Counted from the first letter of the stretch, positions 45,582-55,774 are shown. The stretch: 64,000 nt of DNA from Rhizobium tropici CIAT 899 (GCF_000330885.1 NC_020062.1:1372374-1436373); one strand, 5' to 3'. A program made the numbers and translations. Notes: a model not told the origin generated them from the letters alone.

Positions 45582-47654
45582 TCAGGCGCGCATAAGCCGG
45601 GCGGGACGGGCTTCGTTTAAAATTCGCGCCAAGGCATTCTCGCGTGACATTGGTCGCCCGAGCAGAAAACCCTGCACCTCGTGATAGCCCTCGGCCCGCA
45701 ATTTCGCCAATTGCGCCTCCGTCTCGATGCCTTCGGCCAATGTCACCGCATTGAAGCCGGAGGCAATACCGACAACGGCCCGCACGATTGCAAGATTGCC
45801 GGGATCGGCATCCATGCCGGCGACGAAACTGCGGTCGAGCTTGATCTTGTCGAAAGAGAAGGAACGCAGATAGCTGAGCGAGGAATAGCCCGTACCGAAA
45901 TCGTCTATCGCGATGCGAATGCCAAGCTCCTTGAGGGCACGCAGCAGCGACAGGCTTTGTTCGACCTCGGAAAGCAGGATCGATTCGGTGACCTCGATCT
46001 CCAGGCGTCCGGGGCAAAGACCTGTCTCGCTCAGCGCCGAGACGACCGTGGCCAGCAGGCTCGCATGCCGGAACTGATAGACAGACAGGTTGATGGCCAC
46101 TTTCAGATGTTCCGGCCACTCCATGGCGGTCCGGCAAGCTTCCCGCAGCACCCAGTCGCCGATCGGAACGATCATCCCCGTTTCCTCGGCGACGGGGATG
46201 AATTCCGCCGGCGCGATGAGCCCACGCTTGGGATGGCGCCAGCGGATCAGAGCTTCGAAGCCGGAAAGAGCGTCTCCGTCCAGACGGATGATCGGCTGGT
46301 AATGGAGCTCGAATTCGTCGTTCTGCAACGCCTCACGAAGCTCCAGCGTGAGCTGGTGGCGGCGTTCAGCTTCAAGCCGCATCTCCGTCTGATAGAATCG
46401 ATAGGTCGAGCGGCCACTTGCCTTGGCGGCATAGAGCGCCAGATCCGCGTCCCGCATCAGCACATCAGCATCGTTGCCGTGCTCCGGCGCCATGGCAATG
46501 CCGATGCTGCAGGTCACATGTTCCCGCACCCCATCGAGATCGAAGGGTGCCGAGAGCGATTGCAACAACAGGTCGGCGAAGCGCTGGGCTCGCCCGGCAT
46601 CCGTCATCCTTAAAACCAGCGCGAACTCGTCGCCGCCCAGGCGCGCGACCAGATCGCTCCTCTCGGCAAGCTGCTGGAGCCGCTCGGCAACCTGGCGCAG
46701 GAGCATGTCGCCGGCGGCATGGCCCTTGCTGTCGTTGATATGCTTGAAATGATCGACATCGATGTAGAGCAGCGCGATTGGCTTTTCCGGCCTCGCAGCC
46801 GCCACCTGCCGCACGATGCTCTCTGAAAAGAATGCTCTGTTCGGAAGGCCGGTCAGGGAATCATGCATGGCAAGATGCGCAAGCCGCGCCTCGACACTGC
46901 GCTCCTCGGTAACATCCTGGGAAATGCCGAGAACATAGCGCGGCGCTTGCCCTGACGGAGCGGGAAGCCCCCGCTTCGCTGTCTTCAGGATACGCAACAC
47001 GCCATCCACCGTGTGAATGGTTTCCTCGAAGTAGACGGTTTCGGCGGTTTCGAAGGCAAGCTTGTCCTGCTCCCGGAAAAGCGCCGTCTGTTCATCGGAG
47101 AATATCGCCCGATCCGACTTGCCGATCACATCTTGTGCTGCGTGCCCCGCGATAGCGCCGCACGCCTCATTGAAGAGAATATAACGGCCGTCCCGCTCCA
47201 TATCCTTGACGAAGACGCCGACGGGGAGATTGTCGACGATGCTGTCGAGCAGCGACTGGGTGGCATCGACCTGCCGCCGTGCCGCATTGACCTCGGTACG
47301 GTCCTGCACGATCGCCAGGATTGCTATCTTGCCGTCGAAGCGGATTTCCCGCCCATAGGTCAGAACCTCGAATGTCGCGCCATCCGCCTTCAGATGGGTC
47401 CAGCGCTGCGCCGTCTCGATGTCGGTGCGGTGGTGCACGGCATCCAGCATTCGCTCGCGCTCCACAGATGGCCTGATGTCGAGCACGGTCATGACCGCGA
47501 AGTCAGCATCGCCATAGCCATAGAGGTCGCGAGCCGCATCGTTGACGATCAGAAACTTCAACGTCTGCGGATCATAGACCCACATCGGCGACGGATGTGT
47601 CTTGAAAAGCGACCGAAAATCGTCGTTCGGGGCGTCGGGCCAAACGGAATTCAT
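45582..47654 (-). CDS. PAS-PAS-GGDEF-EAL cyclic-di-GMP protein
   Basis: 690 residues with no membrane segment or signal peptide, so cytoplasmic. Two PAS domains (about 10-125, where FKTHPSPMWVYDPQTLKFLI marks the start, and about 130-255) are followed by a GGDEF domain with intact RLGGDEFALV near residue 340 and an EAL domain with intact FEALIRWRHP near 465, DDFGTGYSSLSYL and KIKLDRSF. The inhibitory site before GGDEF reads ERSD where RxxD is usual, so product inhibition may be lost. Both activities look possible; the net effect on cyclic-di-GMP cannot be predicted. Confidence 0.93.
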   Translation of the reverse strand: MNSVWPDAPNDDFRSLFKTHPSPMWVYDPQTLKFLIVNDAARDLYGYGDADFAVMTVLDIRPSVERERMLDAVHHRTDIETAQRWTHLKADGATFEVLTYGREIRFDGKIAILAIVQDRTEVNAARRQVDATQSLLDSIVDNLPVGVFVKDMERDGRYILFNEACGAIAGHAAQDVIGKSDRAIFSDEQTALFREQDKLAFETAETVYFEETIHTVDGVLRILKTAKRGLPAPSGQAPRYVLGISQDVTEERSVEARLAHLAMHDSLTGLPNRAFFSESIVRQVAAARPEKPIALLYIDVDHFKHINDSKGHAAGDMLLRQVAERLQQLAERSDLVARLGGDEFALVLRMTDAGRAQRFADLLLQSLSAPFDLDGVREHVTCSIGIAMAPEHGNDADVLMRDADLALYAAKASGRSTYRFYQTEMRLEAERRHQLTLELREALQNDEFELHYQPIIRLDGDALSGFEALIRWRHPKRGLIAPAEFIPVAEETGMIVPIGDWVLREACRTAMEWPEHLKVAINLSVYQFRHASLLATVVSALSETGLCPGRLEIEVTESILLSEVEQSLSLLRALKELGIRIAIDDFGTGYSSLSYLRSFSFDKIKLDRSFVAGMDADPGNLAIVRAVVGIASGFNAVTLAEGIETEAQLAKLRAEGYHEVQGFLLGRPMSRENALARILNEARPARLMRA

Positions 47655-47840
47655 AGGAAGGTCGACCTTGCCAATTCGAGTTTGAAGATTAGCGAATTGG
47701 ACATTGATAGACGAAAAAACTAAATAAAATCAAAATAGTAACGAGATTAAACTTTAGGCAAAAGCCTATCGAATATGCAACGACAGGCTTTATTCTCTTC
47801 GCCCAGTTTCATCGATATGGGACCGCAAATGCCGTGAGGT

Positions 47841-49019
47841 TCAAAGCCCCGCCTTGCCGATCGAGTGGATGACGCCGTGCAGCTCGCCAAGACCTTTCAG
47901 GCGGCCGATGAGGGAATAGCCGGGATTGGTCGGCTTATCGATATCGTCACCGATCAGATGGCCATGGTCCGGCCGCATCGGGATCATATGGTCTTCCCGG
48001 CCTTCTTTGCGGCGCCGCGCCTCTTCTGCAAGCAAAGTGCGCAGAATGGCATGCATATCGCTGCGCCCTTCCAGATGCGAAGCCTCCACAAAGGAGCCAT
48101 CCTCTTCGATCGCAACGTCGCGCAGATGCGCGAAATTGATGCGGGAGGCAAATTCGCGGGCGATCGCCAGCACATCATTGTCGGCACGGGAGCCGAGAGA
48201 GCCGACACAAAGCGTCAAACCGTTGGCCGGATCATCGACAATGCCGAGGATGCGGCGCAGATCTGCCGCCGTCGAAACGACGCGCGGTAGGCCAAAGAGC
48301 GAAATTGGCGGATCGTCTGGATGGATCGCAAGCCTTGCGCCGAGCTCTGCTGCAACCGGAACGATCTCGTGCAGAAAGGCTTCGAGATTGGCCTGGAGAT
48401 CTTCTGCCGTCATTTCGTTGAAGAGGGCGATGGCTGAGCGGATCGCTTCGCGGCCATAGCTGTCCTCACCGCCGGGAAGACCGGCGATGATGTTGTTCTC
48501 CAGCCGTTGAACGGCCTCCGGCGAAAGCCCTCTCAGCCGCTCCTCGGCACGCCGCAGCAGGTCCGACGCATAATTTCCTTCGGCACCCTGCCTGCGCAGG
48601 ACGAAGACGTCATAGGCGACGAACTCCACCATGTCGAAACGCAATGCGAGCGCGGTGGTCGGCATCTCGAAGCGCAGATCCGTGCGCGTCCAGTCAACGA
48701 CGGGCATGAAATTGTAGCAGATCGTCTTGATGCCGGAGCGGGCGAGATTAACGAGGCTGTCCTTCCAGACACCGATCGCAGTTTTCGCCCCTGCCCCGCC
48801 GAGCTTGATCGCGCTTGGAACGGGGATCGATTCACACACGCTCCAGCGCAGTCCTGCCGCTTCCACCAGCGCATTTCGCGCTTCGATTTCGGCGAGTGTC
48901 CAGACGCGCGAATGCGAGACTTCATGTAGCGCCGTGACGATGCCCGTCGCGCCCGCCTGCCGCGCATGCAAGAGCGGAACGAGATCCTTCAGGCCGAACC
49001 AACGCCAGCAGCTTTCCAT
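47841..49019 (-). CDS. uxuA: Mannonate dehydratase
   Basis: About 392 residues from the ATG behind GGAGGGGATGT; the in-frame start 60 bases upstream is poorly placed. Typical UxuA features: WRWFGLKDLVPLLHARQAGA opening, NFMPVVDWTRTDL near 110, LAIHPDDPPISLFGLPRVVS near 236, FAHLRDVAIEEDGSFVEASH and MRPDHGHLIGDD, carrying the metal-binding Cys, His and Asp residues. It dehydrates D-mannonate to 2-keto-3-deoxygluconate. It lies divergent from a GntR gene. No uronate isomerase or mannonate oxidoreductase is in the window. Confidence 0.92.
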   Translation of the reverse strand: MESCWRWFGLKDLVPLLHARQAGATGIVTALHEVSHSRVWTLAEIEARNALVEAAGLRWSVCESIPVPSAIKLGGAGAKTAIGVWKDSLVNLARSGIKTICYNFMPVVDWTRTDLRFEMPTTALALRFDMVEFVAYDVFVLRRQGAEGNYASDLLRRAEERLRGLSPEAVQRLENNIIAGLPGGEDSYGREAIRSAIALFNEMTAEDLQANLEAFLHEIVPVAAELGARLAIHPDDPPISLFGLPRVVSTAADLRRILGIVDDPANGLTLCVGSLGSRADNDVLAIAREFASRINFAHLRDVAIEEDGSFVEASHLEGRSDMHAILRTLLAEEARRRKEGREDHMIPMRPDHGHLIGDDIDKPTNPGYSLIGRLKGLGELHGVIHSIGKAGL

Positions 49020-49085
49020 ACGACATCCCCTCCATTTGTCGGTCAAAATATCCTTGAAAAGCAAAATGTCTACCGTCATACGACA
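49017..49085. promoter_or_regulatory. Repeated CATACGACA motifs at the uxuA/GntR boundary
   Basis: CATACGACA occurs at 49017-49025 (overlapping the uxuA start) and again at 49077-49085, 60 bases apart. The second copy, in the form GTCATACGAC, is partly palindromic and close to the TnGTnnnACnA pattern of FCD-type GntR sites. It is a candidate operator pair for the regulator at 49134. Confidence 0.4.
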
Positions 49086-49133
49086 GTTGACACCTCTTAT
49101 TGCCCAACAATATGATCCGATAGCGGAGGAGAG

Positions 49134-49835
49134 ATGGTGGCAGATACCGCTGATATCGAGGATAGAGGTTCGGCGGTCGATCAGGTGGTCGACGCACTGC
49201 GACGGCTGATGCGCGAGCGCAATCTTGGCCTCGGAGATGCACTGCCCTCGGAGGCGGAACTTGCTTCCATGTTCAATGCCAGCCGCAATACGGTGCGCGA
49301 AGCGATCCGCATCCTGAAGGCCTATGGCATCGTCGAAAGCCGCCAGAAGGTCGGCGCGGTGATTACGGATCGCCGCCAGCAGGCACTAATGGAGCTTTTC
49401 TCTTTCGCCATCGACATCTCGGCAGAAAGCTTTCTCGATATCCAGGGGTTTCGTCGCCTCATCGAGGTCAATCTCAGTGACCTTCTGTTCGAAACTCTCG
49501 AGGAAACCGCCATCGACAGGCTGCGCTCCATCAACGACGCGATGAAGGCTGCATCGACATTGGCCGAGGCTGCGGAGCTTGATTTCAGGTTTCACGCCGC
49601 CCTTGTCGGCTTCGGCGGCAATCAGACCTTGTCACAAGTCTATGGCATTCTGCAGCCATTGTTGCAGCGGCTGATGGAAGTGGGAAAGCGCTCACGCGAG
49701 GCGGTCGACAGCGCCTATCACGACCATCGCGCCATCATCGAAGCGTTGGAACAACGAGATCGAATCGCCTACGCCTATCACATGAACCGCCACCTGCAGG
49801 CGGGCCTGCAATTCATCACGCCAAAGGCTGTTTGA
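49134..49835 (+). CDS. GntR-family regulator with FCD domain (mannonate/mannoside locus)
   Basis: 233 residues. The winged helix (VDQVVDALRRLMRERNLGLG, then PSEAELASMFNASRNTVREAIRILKAYGIVESRQKVG) is followed by an FCD domain with DFRFHAALV and HDHRAIIEAL metal-ligand motifs. It lies divergent from uxuA and 28 bases before the beta-mannosidase gene. It is the likely regulator of the region, in line with UxuR/ExuR-type control of uronate genes. Confidence 0.87.
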   Translation: MVADTADIEDRGSAVDQVVDALRRLMRERNLGLGDALPSEAELASMFNASRNTVREAIRILKAYGIVESRQKVGAVITDRRQQALMELFSFAIDISAESFLDIQGFRRLIEVNLSDLLFETLEETAIDRLRSINDAMKAASTLAEAAELDFRFHAALVGFGGNQTLSQVYGILQPLLQRLMEVGKRSREAVDSAYHDHRAIIEALEQRDRIAYAYHMNRHLQAGLQFITPKAV

Positions 49836-49863
49836 GACATCCATTCCATCACGGATACATGAC

Positions 49864-52332
49864 ATGAAAAGACAGACGCTCGACACCGGCTGGACCATCT
49901 CGCGCCTTCGCGCGCCATCCAGTGCCCCGGCCCTGCCCAATTCGATCCCCGCGACCGTGCCGGGCAATGTGCATCTTGACCTGATGGCGGCGCAGCTGAT
50001 CACCGACCCCTATCTCGACGTCAACGAGATTTCTCAGGACTGGGTTGGGCGTTCCGCCTGGCGCTATCGTCTGGCCTTCGACTGGGATGGCGAAGACGCC
50101 GAGCGCATCGATCTTTCCTGCCTTGGCCTCGACACGGCGGCACGCCTAGAACTGAACGGCACGGTGCTGGGCGAAACCCGCAACATGCATCGCAGCTACC
50201 GCTTCGGCATCGGCGATCACCTGAAAAGCGGCCGTAACGAGCTGATTGTTGATTTCCAATCCGCCTATGAACATGGCGAGGAGGTCCGCAGGCAGCTCGG
50301 CAGCGCCGCTGATATCCCCCAGAATTATCCTGGCCCAAGCAATCTCATCCGCAAGATGGCCTGCAATTTCGGCTGGGACTGGGGTCCGACCGTTGTCACC
50401 TCTGGCATCTGGAAACCTGTCGTCATCGAAAGCTGGTCGAAGGCCCGTCTCGGCAGTATCCGCCCGGAAATCACCCTGCAGGGCAGCCAGGGCGTCGCGC
50501 GCCTGCATGTCGAAATCGAATGGGCCGACAAGGGCACGGATAGTGTAGCGCTCGTATTGTCCATCGGCGGCAAGCGCGCGGAAGTGCGCGTTGCGCAGGG
50601 CGAGACCCATGCGCTGATCGAATGCCGCATCGACAACCCGCAGGTCTGGTGGCCGCATGGCATGGGCGGCCAGCCGCTTTACGATCTCGACCTGCAGCTG
50701 CTTGGCTCGGATGGGACGGCGCTCGACGGCTGGAAGCGGCGCGTCGGCTTCCGCTCCGTGCGGCTGGATACGACACCGGACGAGATCGGCTCGGCCTTTA
50801 CTCTCGTCGTCAACGACGTGCCGGTCTTTGCCCGCGGCGCCAACTGGATCCCCGATGATTGCTTCCTGCCGCGCGTGACGCGCGAACGCTATCGTGAGCG
50901 GATCGCCCAGGCCCGCGATGCCAATATGAACATGCTGCGCGTCTGGGGCGGCGGCATCTATGAGACCGATACGTTCTACGAGGAATGCGATGCCGCCGGC
51001 ATCATGGTCTGGCAGGATTTCCTCTTTGCCTGCGCCACCTATCCCGAAGAAGAGCCCGTCTATAGCGAGGTCGAGGCGGAAGCGCGCGAAGCGATCACTA
51101 GGCTCATGCCCTACGCCTCGCTGGTGATCTGGAACGGCAACAACGAGAATATCTGGGGCTATTTCGACTGGGGCTGGCAGGATGTGCTCGGCAACCGCCC
51201 CTGGGGCGCCGGTTACTACCTCGACCTCCTGCCGAAGCTGGTGGCCGAGATCGATCCCACCCGGCCCTATTGGCCGGGCAGCCCCTATTCCGGCTCGATG
51301 GAGATCGCGCCGAATGCGGACGAGCATGGCTGCAAGCACATATGGGACGTCTGGAACGAGGTGGGTTACGAGACCTACCGCAACTATATCCCGCGCTTCT
51401 GCTCCGAATTCGGCTGGCAAGCACCGCCGACTTTCGCAACCCTTGCCCAATCCATTCGCGAGAAGGATCGCGCCCCGGCCTCTCCCTCGGTCATGCATCA
51501 CCAGAAGGCAACCGGCGGCAACGACAAGCTTCTGCAGGGGTTGGAAGGCTGGTTTCCCCACCCGCAAAATTTCGACGACTGGCTCTTCGTCACCCAGCTG
51601 AACCAGGCGCGCGCGATCAGCTACGGCATCGACCATATGCGTTCGCATCGGCCGACCTGCATGGGCACCATCGTCTGGCAGCTCAACGATTGCTGGCCGG
51701 TCACCTCCTGGGCGGCAATCGATGGCGCTGGCCGGAAGAAGCCGCTCTGGTATGCCTTGAAGCATAGCTATGCGCCGCATCTGCTCACCATCCAGCCGCG
51801 CGGGAACGGCCTGGCCGCGGTTGCCGTCAATGATGCTACCCTATTCTGGCGCGTGCCCTTCACGGTCGAGCGTTTCGATTTCACCGGTAAGCTGCTCGCC
51901 CGTCACCACGTCTGGCGCATCCTGTGCGATCGCTTCGAAAATACCGATATCGACATCCCGACCGAGGTCGCGACCCCGGGCGATCCGCGTCACGAATATC
52001 TGCGCGCCCGCCTCGGCGATGCGGAAGCGTGGTGGTTCTTCGAGAAGGACATGAAGCTGCAATACCCCCAGCCTCGCTTTGATATCGAGACCATCCAGAC
52101 GACGGGCGGGATCACCGCAACCATCACCGCTCAGTCGCTCCTGCGCGATGTCTGCCTGTTCGTCGATCGCATCAATCCGAATGCCGAGGTCGACGACATG
52201 CTGGTCAATCTCGCGCCCGGCGAAAGCAGGACGTTCAAGATAAAAGGCATCTCAAAGGAGGCCTTCGACGATGCCGATCTTTCGGCGATCCTTCGCACGG
52301 CCAATCAGGTTGCGGAGCGCCCGCACCACTGA
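49864..52332 (+). CDS. Beta-mannosidase (glycoside hydrolase family 2)
   Basis: 822 residues with GH2 layout: N-terminal jelly-roll (DTGWTISRLRAPSSAP..., VPGNVHLDLMAAQLI near 36), immunoglobulin-like domain, and a TIM barrel. The acid/base glutamate is in LVIWNGNNENIWGYFD near 421-436 and the nucleophile glutamate in RFCSEFGWQAPPTF near 510-523, both as in beta-mannosidases. No signal peptide, so it acts in the cytoplasm on imported mannosides. It follows the GntR gene and precedes the large GH94-type gene; the two may share a transcript broken by a long stem-loop. Confidence 0.92.
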   Translation: MKRQTLDTGWTISRLRAPSSAPALPNSIPATVPGNVHLDLMAAQLITDPYLDVNEISQDWVGRSAWRYRLAFDWDGEDAERIDLSCLGLDTAARLELNGTVLGETRNMHRSYRFGIGDHLKSGRNELIVDFQSAYEHGEEVRRQLGSAADIPQNYPGPSNLIRKMACNFGWDWGPTVVTSGIWKPVVIESWSKARLGSIRPEITLQGSQGVARLHVEIEWADKGTDSVALVLSIGGKRAEVRVAQGETHALIECRIDNPQVWWPHGMGGQPLYDLDLQLLGSDGTALDGWKRRVGFRSVRLDTTPDEIGSAFTLVVNDVPVFARGANWIPDDCFLPRVTRERYRERIAQARDANMNMLRVWGGGIYETDTFYEECDAAGIMVWQDFLFACATYPEEEPVYSEVEAEAREAITRLMPYASLVIWNGNNENIWGYFDWGWQDVLGNRPWGAGYYLDLLPKLVAEIDPTRPYWPGSPYSGSMEIAPNADEHGCKHIWDVWNEVGYETYRNYIPRFCSEFGWQAPPTFATLAQSIREKDRAPASPSVMHHQKATGGNDKLLQGLEGWFPHPQNFDDWLFVTQLNQARAISYGIDHMRSHRPTCMGTIVWQLNDCWPVTSWAAIDGAGRKKPLWYALKHSYAPHLLTIQPRGNGLAAVAVNDATLFWRVPFTVERFDFTGKLLARHHVWRILCDRFENTDIDIPTEVATPGDPRHEYLRARLGDAEAWWFFEKDMKLQYPQPRFDIETIQTTGGITATITAQSLLRDVCLFVDRINPNAEVDDMLVNLAPGESRTFKIKGISKEAFDDADLSAILRTANQVAERPHH

Positions 52333-52350
52333 CAGCGGGTACTCTCTCAC

Positions 52351-52385
52351 GGAAAATATCCGGCGCATTGCGCCGGATATTTTCC
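52351..52385 (+). terminator. Perfect 16-bp stem-loop between mannosidase and GH94 genes
   Basis: GGAAAATATCCGGCGC, loop ATT, GCGCCGGATATTTTCC: a flawless 16-bp stem starting 19 bases after the stop codon. There is no T tract after it. It may be a terminator that also works on the opposite strand, or a message-stabilising hairpin between the two genes. Confidence 0.6.
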
Positions 52386-52497
52386 GCAAGCCGTCACAAA
52401 AGATTGCGCTGGTGAATGGCGAATTGCCTCCTATGATCGGGCGCAACCTTGTGATCTAGTGCCCTCATCCGATCCATGAATCAGCGAGATCACGCTT

Positions 52498-55400
52498 ATG
52501 TCCTCGGGCACCAATCGCAGCTTTCAGACGCCCCGCCGCGAAGAACTTGGCCTCATCACCCTCAGCAATACCGCCGGTCTTTCGGCTTCGGCCCTGCCGA
52601 ACGGCACGCTGTTTTCGATCGACTTTGCCGACCAGCAGGGCGGCGTCATGATCAATCAGGTCCTCGGTTCGCCGGTCTATGGCGGCATCGGCCGGCTCTA
52701 TCTGCGCATCGGTGGCGCCAAGCCGGCGACTGCGGAAATCGTCGGGCCAAAGGCTGCCGTGCAGTTCGGCCATGGCAAAAGCGGCTTTTCCTGGAGCGGC
52801 GAAACGGCCGGTGTGAAGCATACGATCAGCCTGCGGCTGCACCCGAATAAGACCGCATGGTTCTGGCAGGTTTCGCTGGAAAACAGCAGCAATGCGACGC
52901 TTTCGGCCGACCTCGTTCTCGTTCAGGATGTCGGCCTCGGCGATCGCGGCTTCCTGATGAACAGCGAAGCCTATGCCTCACAATATATCGATCACCACAT
53001 TGCCGATCACAGCGCCTTCGGCCCTGTCATCATGGTCAGGCAGAACCTCAAGCAGGGTGGCGGGCGAAATCCGTGGCTTGCGCAGGGCTGCCTCGAAGGT
53101 GCGGCGGCCTACGCGACCGATGCAATCCAGCTCCTCGTCCCGTCCAAAGGCAATGATGGCGTCATGGTGCCGGACTTTGGCACCAGCCTGCCCAGCGCGC
53201 GCCGCCAGCACGAGGTCGCCTGCCCGACAATACAGTCGAAGCCGCTTGCGCTCGCCGCCGGTGCTAAGGCGACCACGACCTTCTTCGGCCTCTTCATCGC
53301 CGATCATCCGGCCGCTTCCAGCGATGCCGATCTTGCCCATCTCGATGGCCTGCCGGCGCTTCAAAGTGAGCTGGCAGCGGAGACGATATCCGCTGGACAA
53401 CCAGTGCGCAGTCTCTTGCAGGACGCGCCGCTCGCCGAAAGCGACGATCTGGATCAAGCCGCGCTCGATGCGCTCTACCCCCGGCGTATGCTGGAAGAAC
53501 ATGCCGATGGAAAGCTGCTTTCCTTCTTCGTGCCCGACGGGCCGCACAACAGGCACATCGTGCTGCGTGAAAAGGAGCGGCTGGTGGCGCGCCGCCATGG
53601 CGCGATCGTCCGCAGCGGCCAGAACATGCTGCTCGATGACCAGACACTGGCCGCCACCTGCTGGATGCAGGGCATCTTTGCCGCGCAACTGACCATCGGC
53701 AACACGTCTTTCCACAAGCTGTTTTCAGTCTCGCGCGATCCCTACAATCTGACCCGGTCGAGCGGCCTGCGCATCCTCGTTGATCTTGGCGATGGCTGGC
53801 GCCTGCTTGGCGTGCCTGCCGCCTTCGAGATGGGCTTGAGCGACACACGTTGGATCTACCGTCTTCCCGGCCGCACCATTATCGTTTCGGCAATCGCCTC
53901 CGGCGACGACCCGGCGATGCAATGGAGCGTCTCGGTCGAGGGCGCCGCCTGCCGCTTCCTCGTATTCGGTCAAATCGTGCTTGGCGAACGCGATTATGAA
54001 GCCGTGGCAAACATCGCGGTCGATACGGCAGGCAAGCGCATCTCCTTCCAACCGCAACCATCCTGGCTATGGGACCGGTATCCGAAGGCTGGATACCATC
54101 TTGTCACCTCGACCCCGGATGCGTTCGAAGCCATTGGTGGCGATGAACTGCTCTATAGCGACAGTACCGCCCGCAATGGCCCATTCATCGCCCTGAAATC
54201 GCACCCGACGAAAGCACTGCGCTTTGCCGTCACGGGCTCGATGACCGATGCGCAGGCGGCCGAGGCGCTTGCCGCGCGCTATACCACGGGTGTCGAAAGC
54301 GAAGAGATGCTGGCGCCGGCGCGCCGCTTCTGGAGCCATGTGACGCGGGGCGCGCGTATCGAAGGCGATGGCCGCGATGTGGCCGCACAAGCCGTCATGC
54401 TGCCCTGGATCGCGCATGACGCCATCGTGCATCTCAGCGTGCCGCATGGGCTCGAACAATATACGGGTGCTGCCTGGGGCACGCGCGACGTCTGCCAGGG
54501 GCCGATCGAATTCCTGCTTGCCTACGAGCATGACGAAGAAGTCCGGCAAATTCTTTTGACGCTCTTTTCCGAGCAGTACCGCGATCGCGGCGACTGGCCG
54601 CAATGGTTCATGCTGGAGCCCTACGCCAATATCCGTGCCGGCGAGGCGCATGGCGATATCGTTGTCTGGCCGCTGAAGGCGCTCTGCGATTACATCGAGG
54701 CGACCGGCGACATCGCCTTCCTTGCCAAAACGGTGCCGTGGCGTGCCGACGACACGATGCAGCTGACATCGGAGCACGCGACGATCTCCGATCACATCGA
54801 AAAACTGCTGGACACCGTGCGCAGCCGCTTCGTGCCAGGCACGAGCCTGATCCGCTACGGCGAAGGCGACTGGAACGACAGCCTGCAGCCAGCCGACCCG
54901 CATTTGCGCGATTGGATGGTGAGCAGCTGGACCGTTTCACTTCTGTATGAACAGCTGGTGCGCTACGCCAACATCCTGACGCTTGCCAACCGCAATGACG
55001 AAGCGCAGTCGCTTCAGGCAACCGCCGTCGCCATGCGCGCCGATTTCAACAGGCTCCTGATGCGCGACGGCATCGTCGCCGGTTACGGCGTCTTTGATCC
55101 GAGCCATGACGGCGTCGAATTGCTGCTGCATCCCGAGGATACCCGCACCGGCCTGCATTATTCGCTGATCGCGATGACCCAGCCGATGATTGGCGGGCTG
55201 TTCGCTCCCGAGCAGCGCCATGCCCACATGAAGATCATCCGCGCGAACCTATTGTTCCCGGACGGTGTGCGGCTGATGGAAAAGCCGGCAACCTATTCCG
55301 GTGGTCCGGAAAAGCTCTTCCGCCGCGCCGAGTCCTCGTCCTTCTTCGGTCGCGAGATCGGGCTCATGTATGTGCATGCGCATCTGCGCTACTGCGAAGC

Positions 55401-55758
55401 CCTTGCCCTCGACGATGACGCGGAGGCCGTATGGGCGGCGCTTGCGCTCGCAAATCCGATCGCCGTCAGCGGGCGGGTGGAACACGCGTCGCTCCGCCAG
55501 CGCAACACCTATTTCAGCAGCAGCGACGCGGCCTTCGAGGACCGCTATCAGGCTTCTGCGGAATGGACGCGCGTCAAGGCGGGCGATATCGCCGTCGATG
55601 GCGGCTGGCGCATCTATTCGAGCGGCCCCGGCCTCTACACCAAGAGCCTTATCGGCAACGTCTTCGGCTTCAAGCGGCAGTTCGGCCAGCGCATCCGCAA
55701 GCCGCTCCTGCCGGCCTCGATCGGCGCTTGCGAGGTCAAGCTGGATTTCAAGGCTTGA
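52498..55758 (+). CDS. Large GH94-type glycoside phosphorylase-like enzyme
   Basis: 1086 residues. The C-terminal (alpha/alpha)6 barrel has the GH94 marks YTGAAWGTRDVCQGPIEFLL near 656 and YGEGDWNDSLQPADPH near 786-801, where the general-acid aspartate lies. The N-terminal beta-sandwich regions open LGLITLSNTAGLSASALPNG. The size is far above cellobiose phosphorylase (about 800) and close to 1,2-beta-oligoglucan phosphorylases (about 1100), which suggests a beta-glucan or mannosidic chain as substrate. No signal peptide. It ends at a strong terminator. Family call is secure; substrate is not. Confidence 0.82.
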   Translation: MSSGTNRSFQTPRREELGLITLSNTAGLSASALPNGTLFSIDFADQQGGVMINQVLGSPVYGGIGRLYLRIGGAKPATAEIVGPKAAVQFGHGKSGFSWSGETAGVKHTISLRLHPNKTAWFWQVSLENSSNATLSADLVLVQDVGLGDRGFLMNSEAYASQYIDHHIADHSAFGPVIMVRQNLKQGGGRNPWLAQGCLEGAAAYATDAIQLLVPSKGNDGVMVPDFGTSLPSARRQHEVACPTIQSKPLALAAGAKATTTFFGLFIADHPAASSDADLAHLDGLPALQSELAAETISAGQPVRSLLQDAPLAESDDLDQAALDALYPRRMLEEHADGKLLSFFVPDGPHNRHIVLREKERLVARRHGAIVRSGQNMLLDDQTLAATCWMQGIFAAQLTIGNTSFHKLFSVSRDPYNLTRSSGLRILVDLGDGWRLLGVPAAFEMGLSDTRWIYRLPGRTIIVSAIASGDDPAMQWSVSVEGAACRFLVFGQIVLGERDYEAVANIAVDTAGKRISFQPQPSWLWDRYPKAGYHLVTSTPDAFEAIGGDELLYSDSTARNGPFIALKSHPTKALRFAVTGSMTDAQAAEALAARYTTGVESEEMLAPARRFWSHVTRGARIEGDGRDVAAQAVMLPWIAHDAIVHLSVPHGLEQYTGAAWGTRDVCQGPIEFLLAYEHDEEVRQILLTLFSEQYRDRGDWPQWFMLEPYANIRAGEAHGDIVVWPLKALCDYIEATGDIAFLAKTVPWRADDTMQLTSEHATISDHIEKLLDTVRSRFVPGTSLIRYGEGDWNDSLQPADPHLRDWMVSSWTVSLLYEQLVRYANILTLANRNDEAQSLQATAVAMRADFNRLLMRDGIVAGYGVFDPSHDGVELLLHPEDTRTGLHYSLIAMTQPMIGGLFAPEQRHAHMKIIRANLLFPDGVRLMEKPATYSGGPEKLFRRAESSSFFGREIGLMYVHAHLRYCEALALDDDAEAVWAALALANPIAVSGRVEHASLRQRNTYFSSSDAAFEDRYQASAEWTRVKAGDIAVDGGWRIYSSGPGLYTKSLIGNVFGFKRQFGQRIRKPLLPASIGACEVKLDFKA

Positions 55759-55774
55759 CCGAAATCAAATCAAC

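Noticed and set aside
50146..51780. Leftward 544-residue open frame
   Set aside because: It is antisense to the beta-mannosidase gene, which has intact catalytic residues; the frame is a composition artefact.
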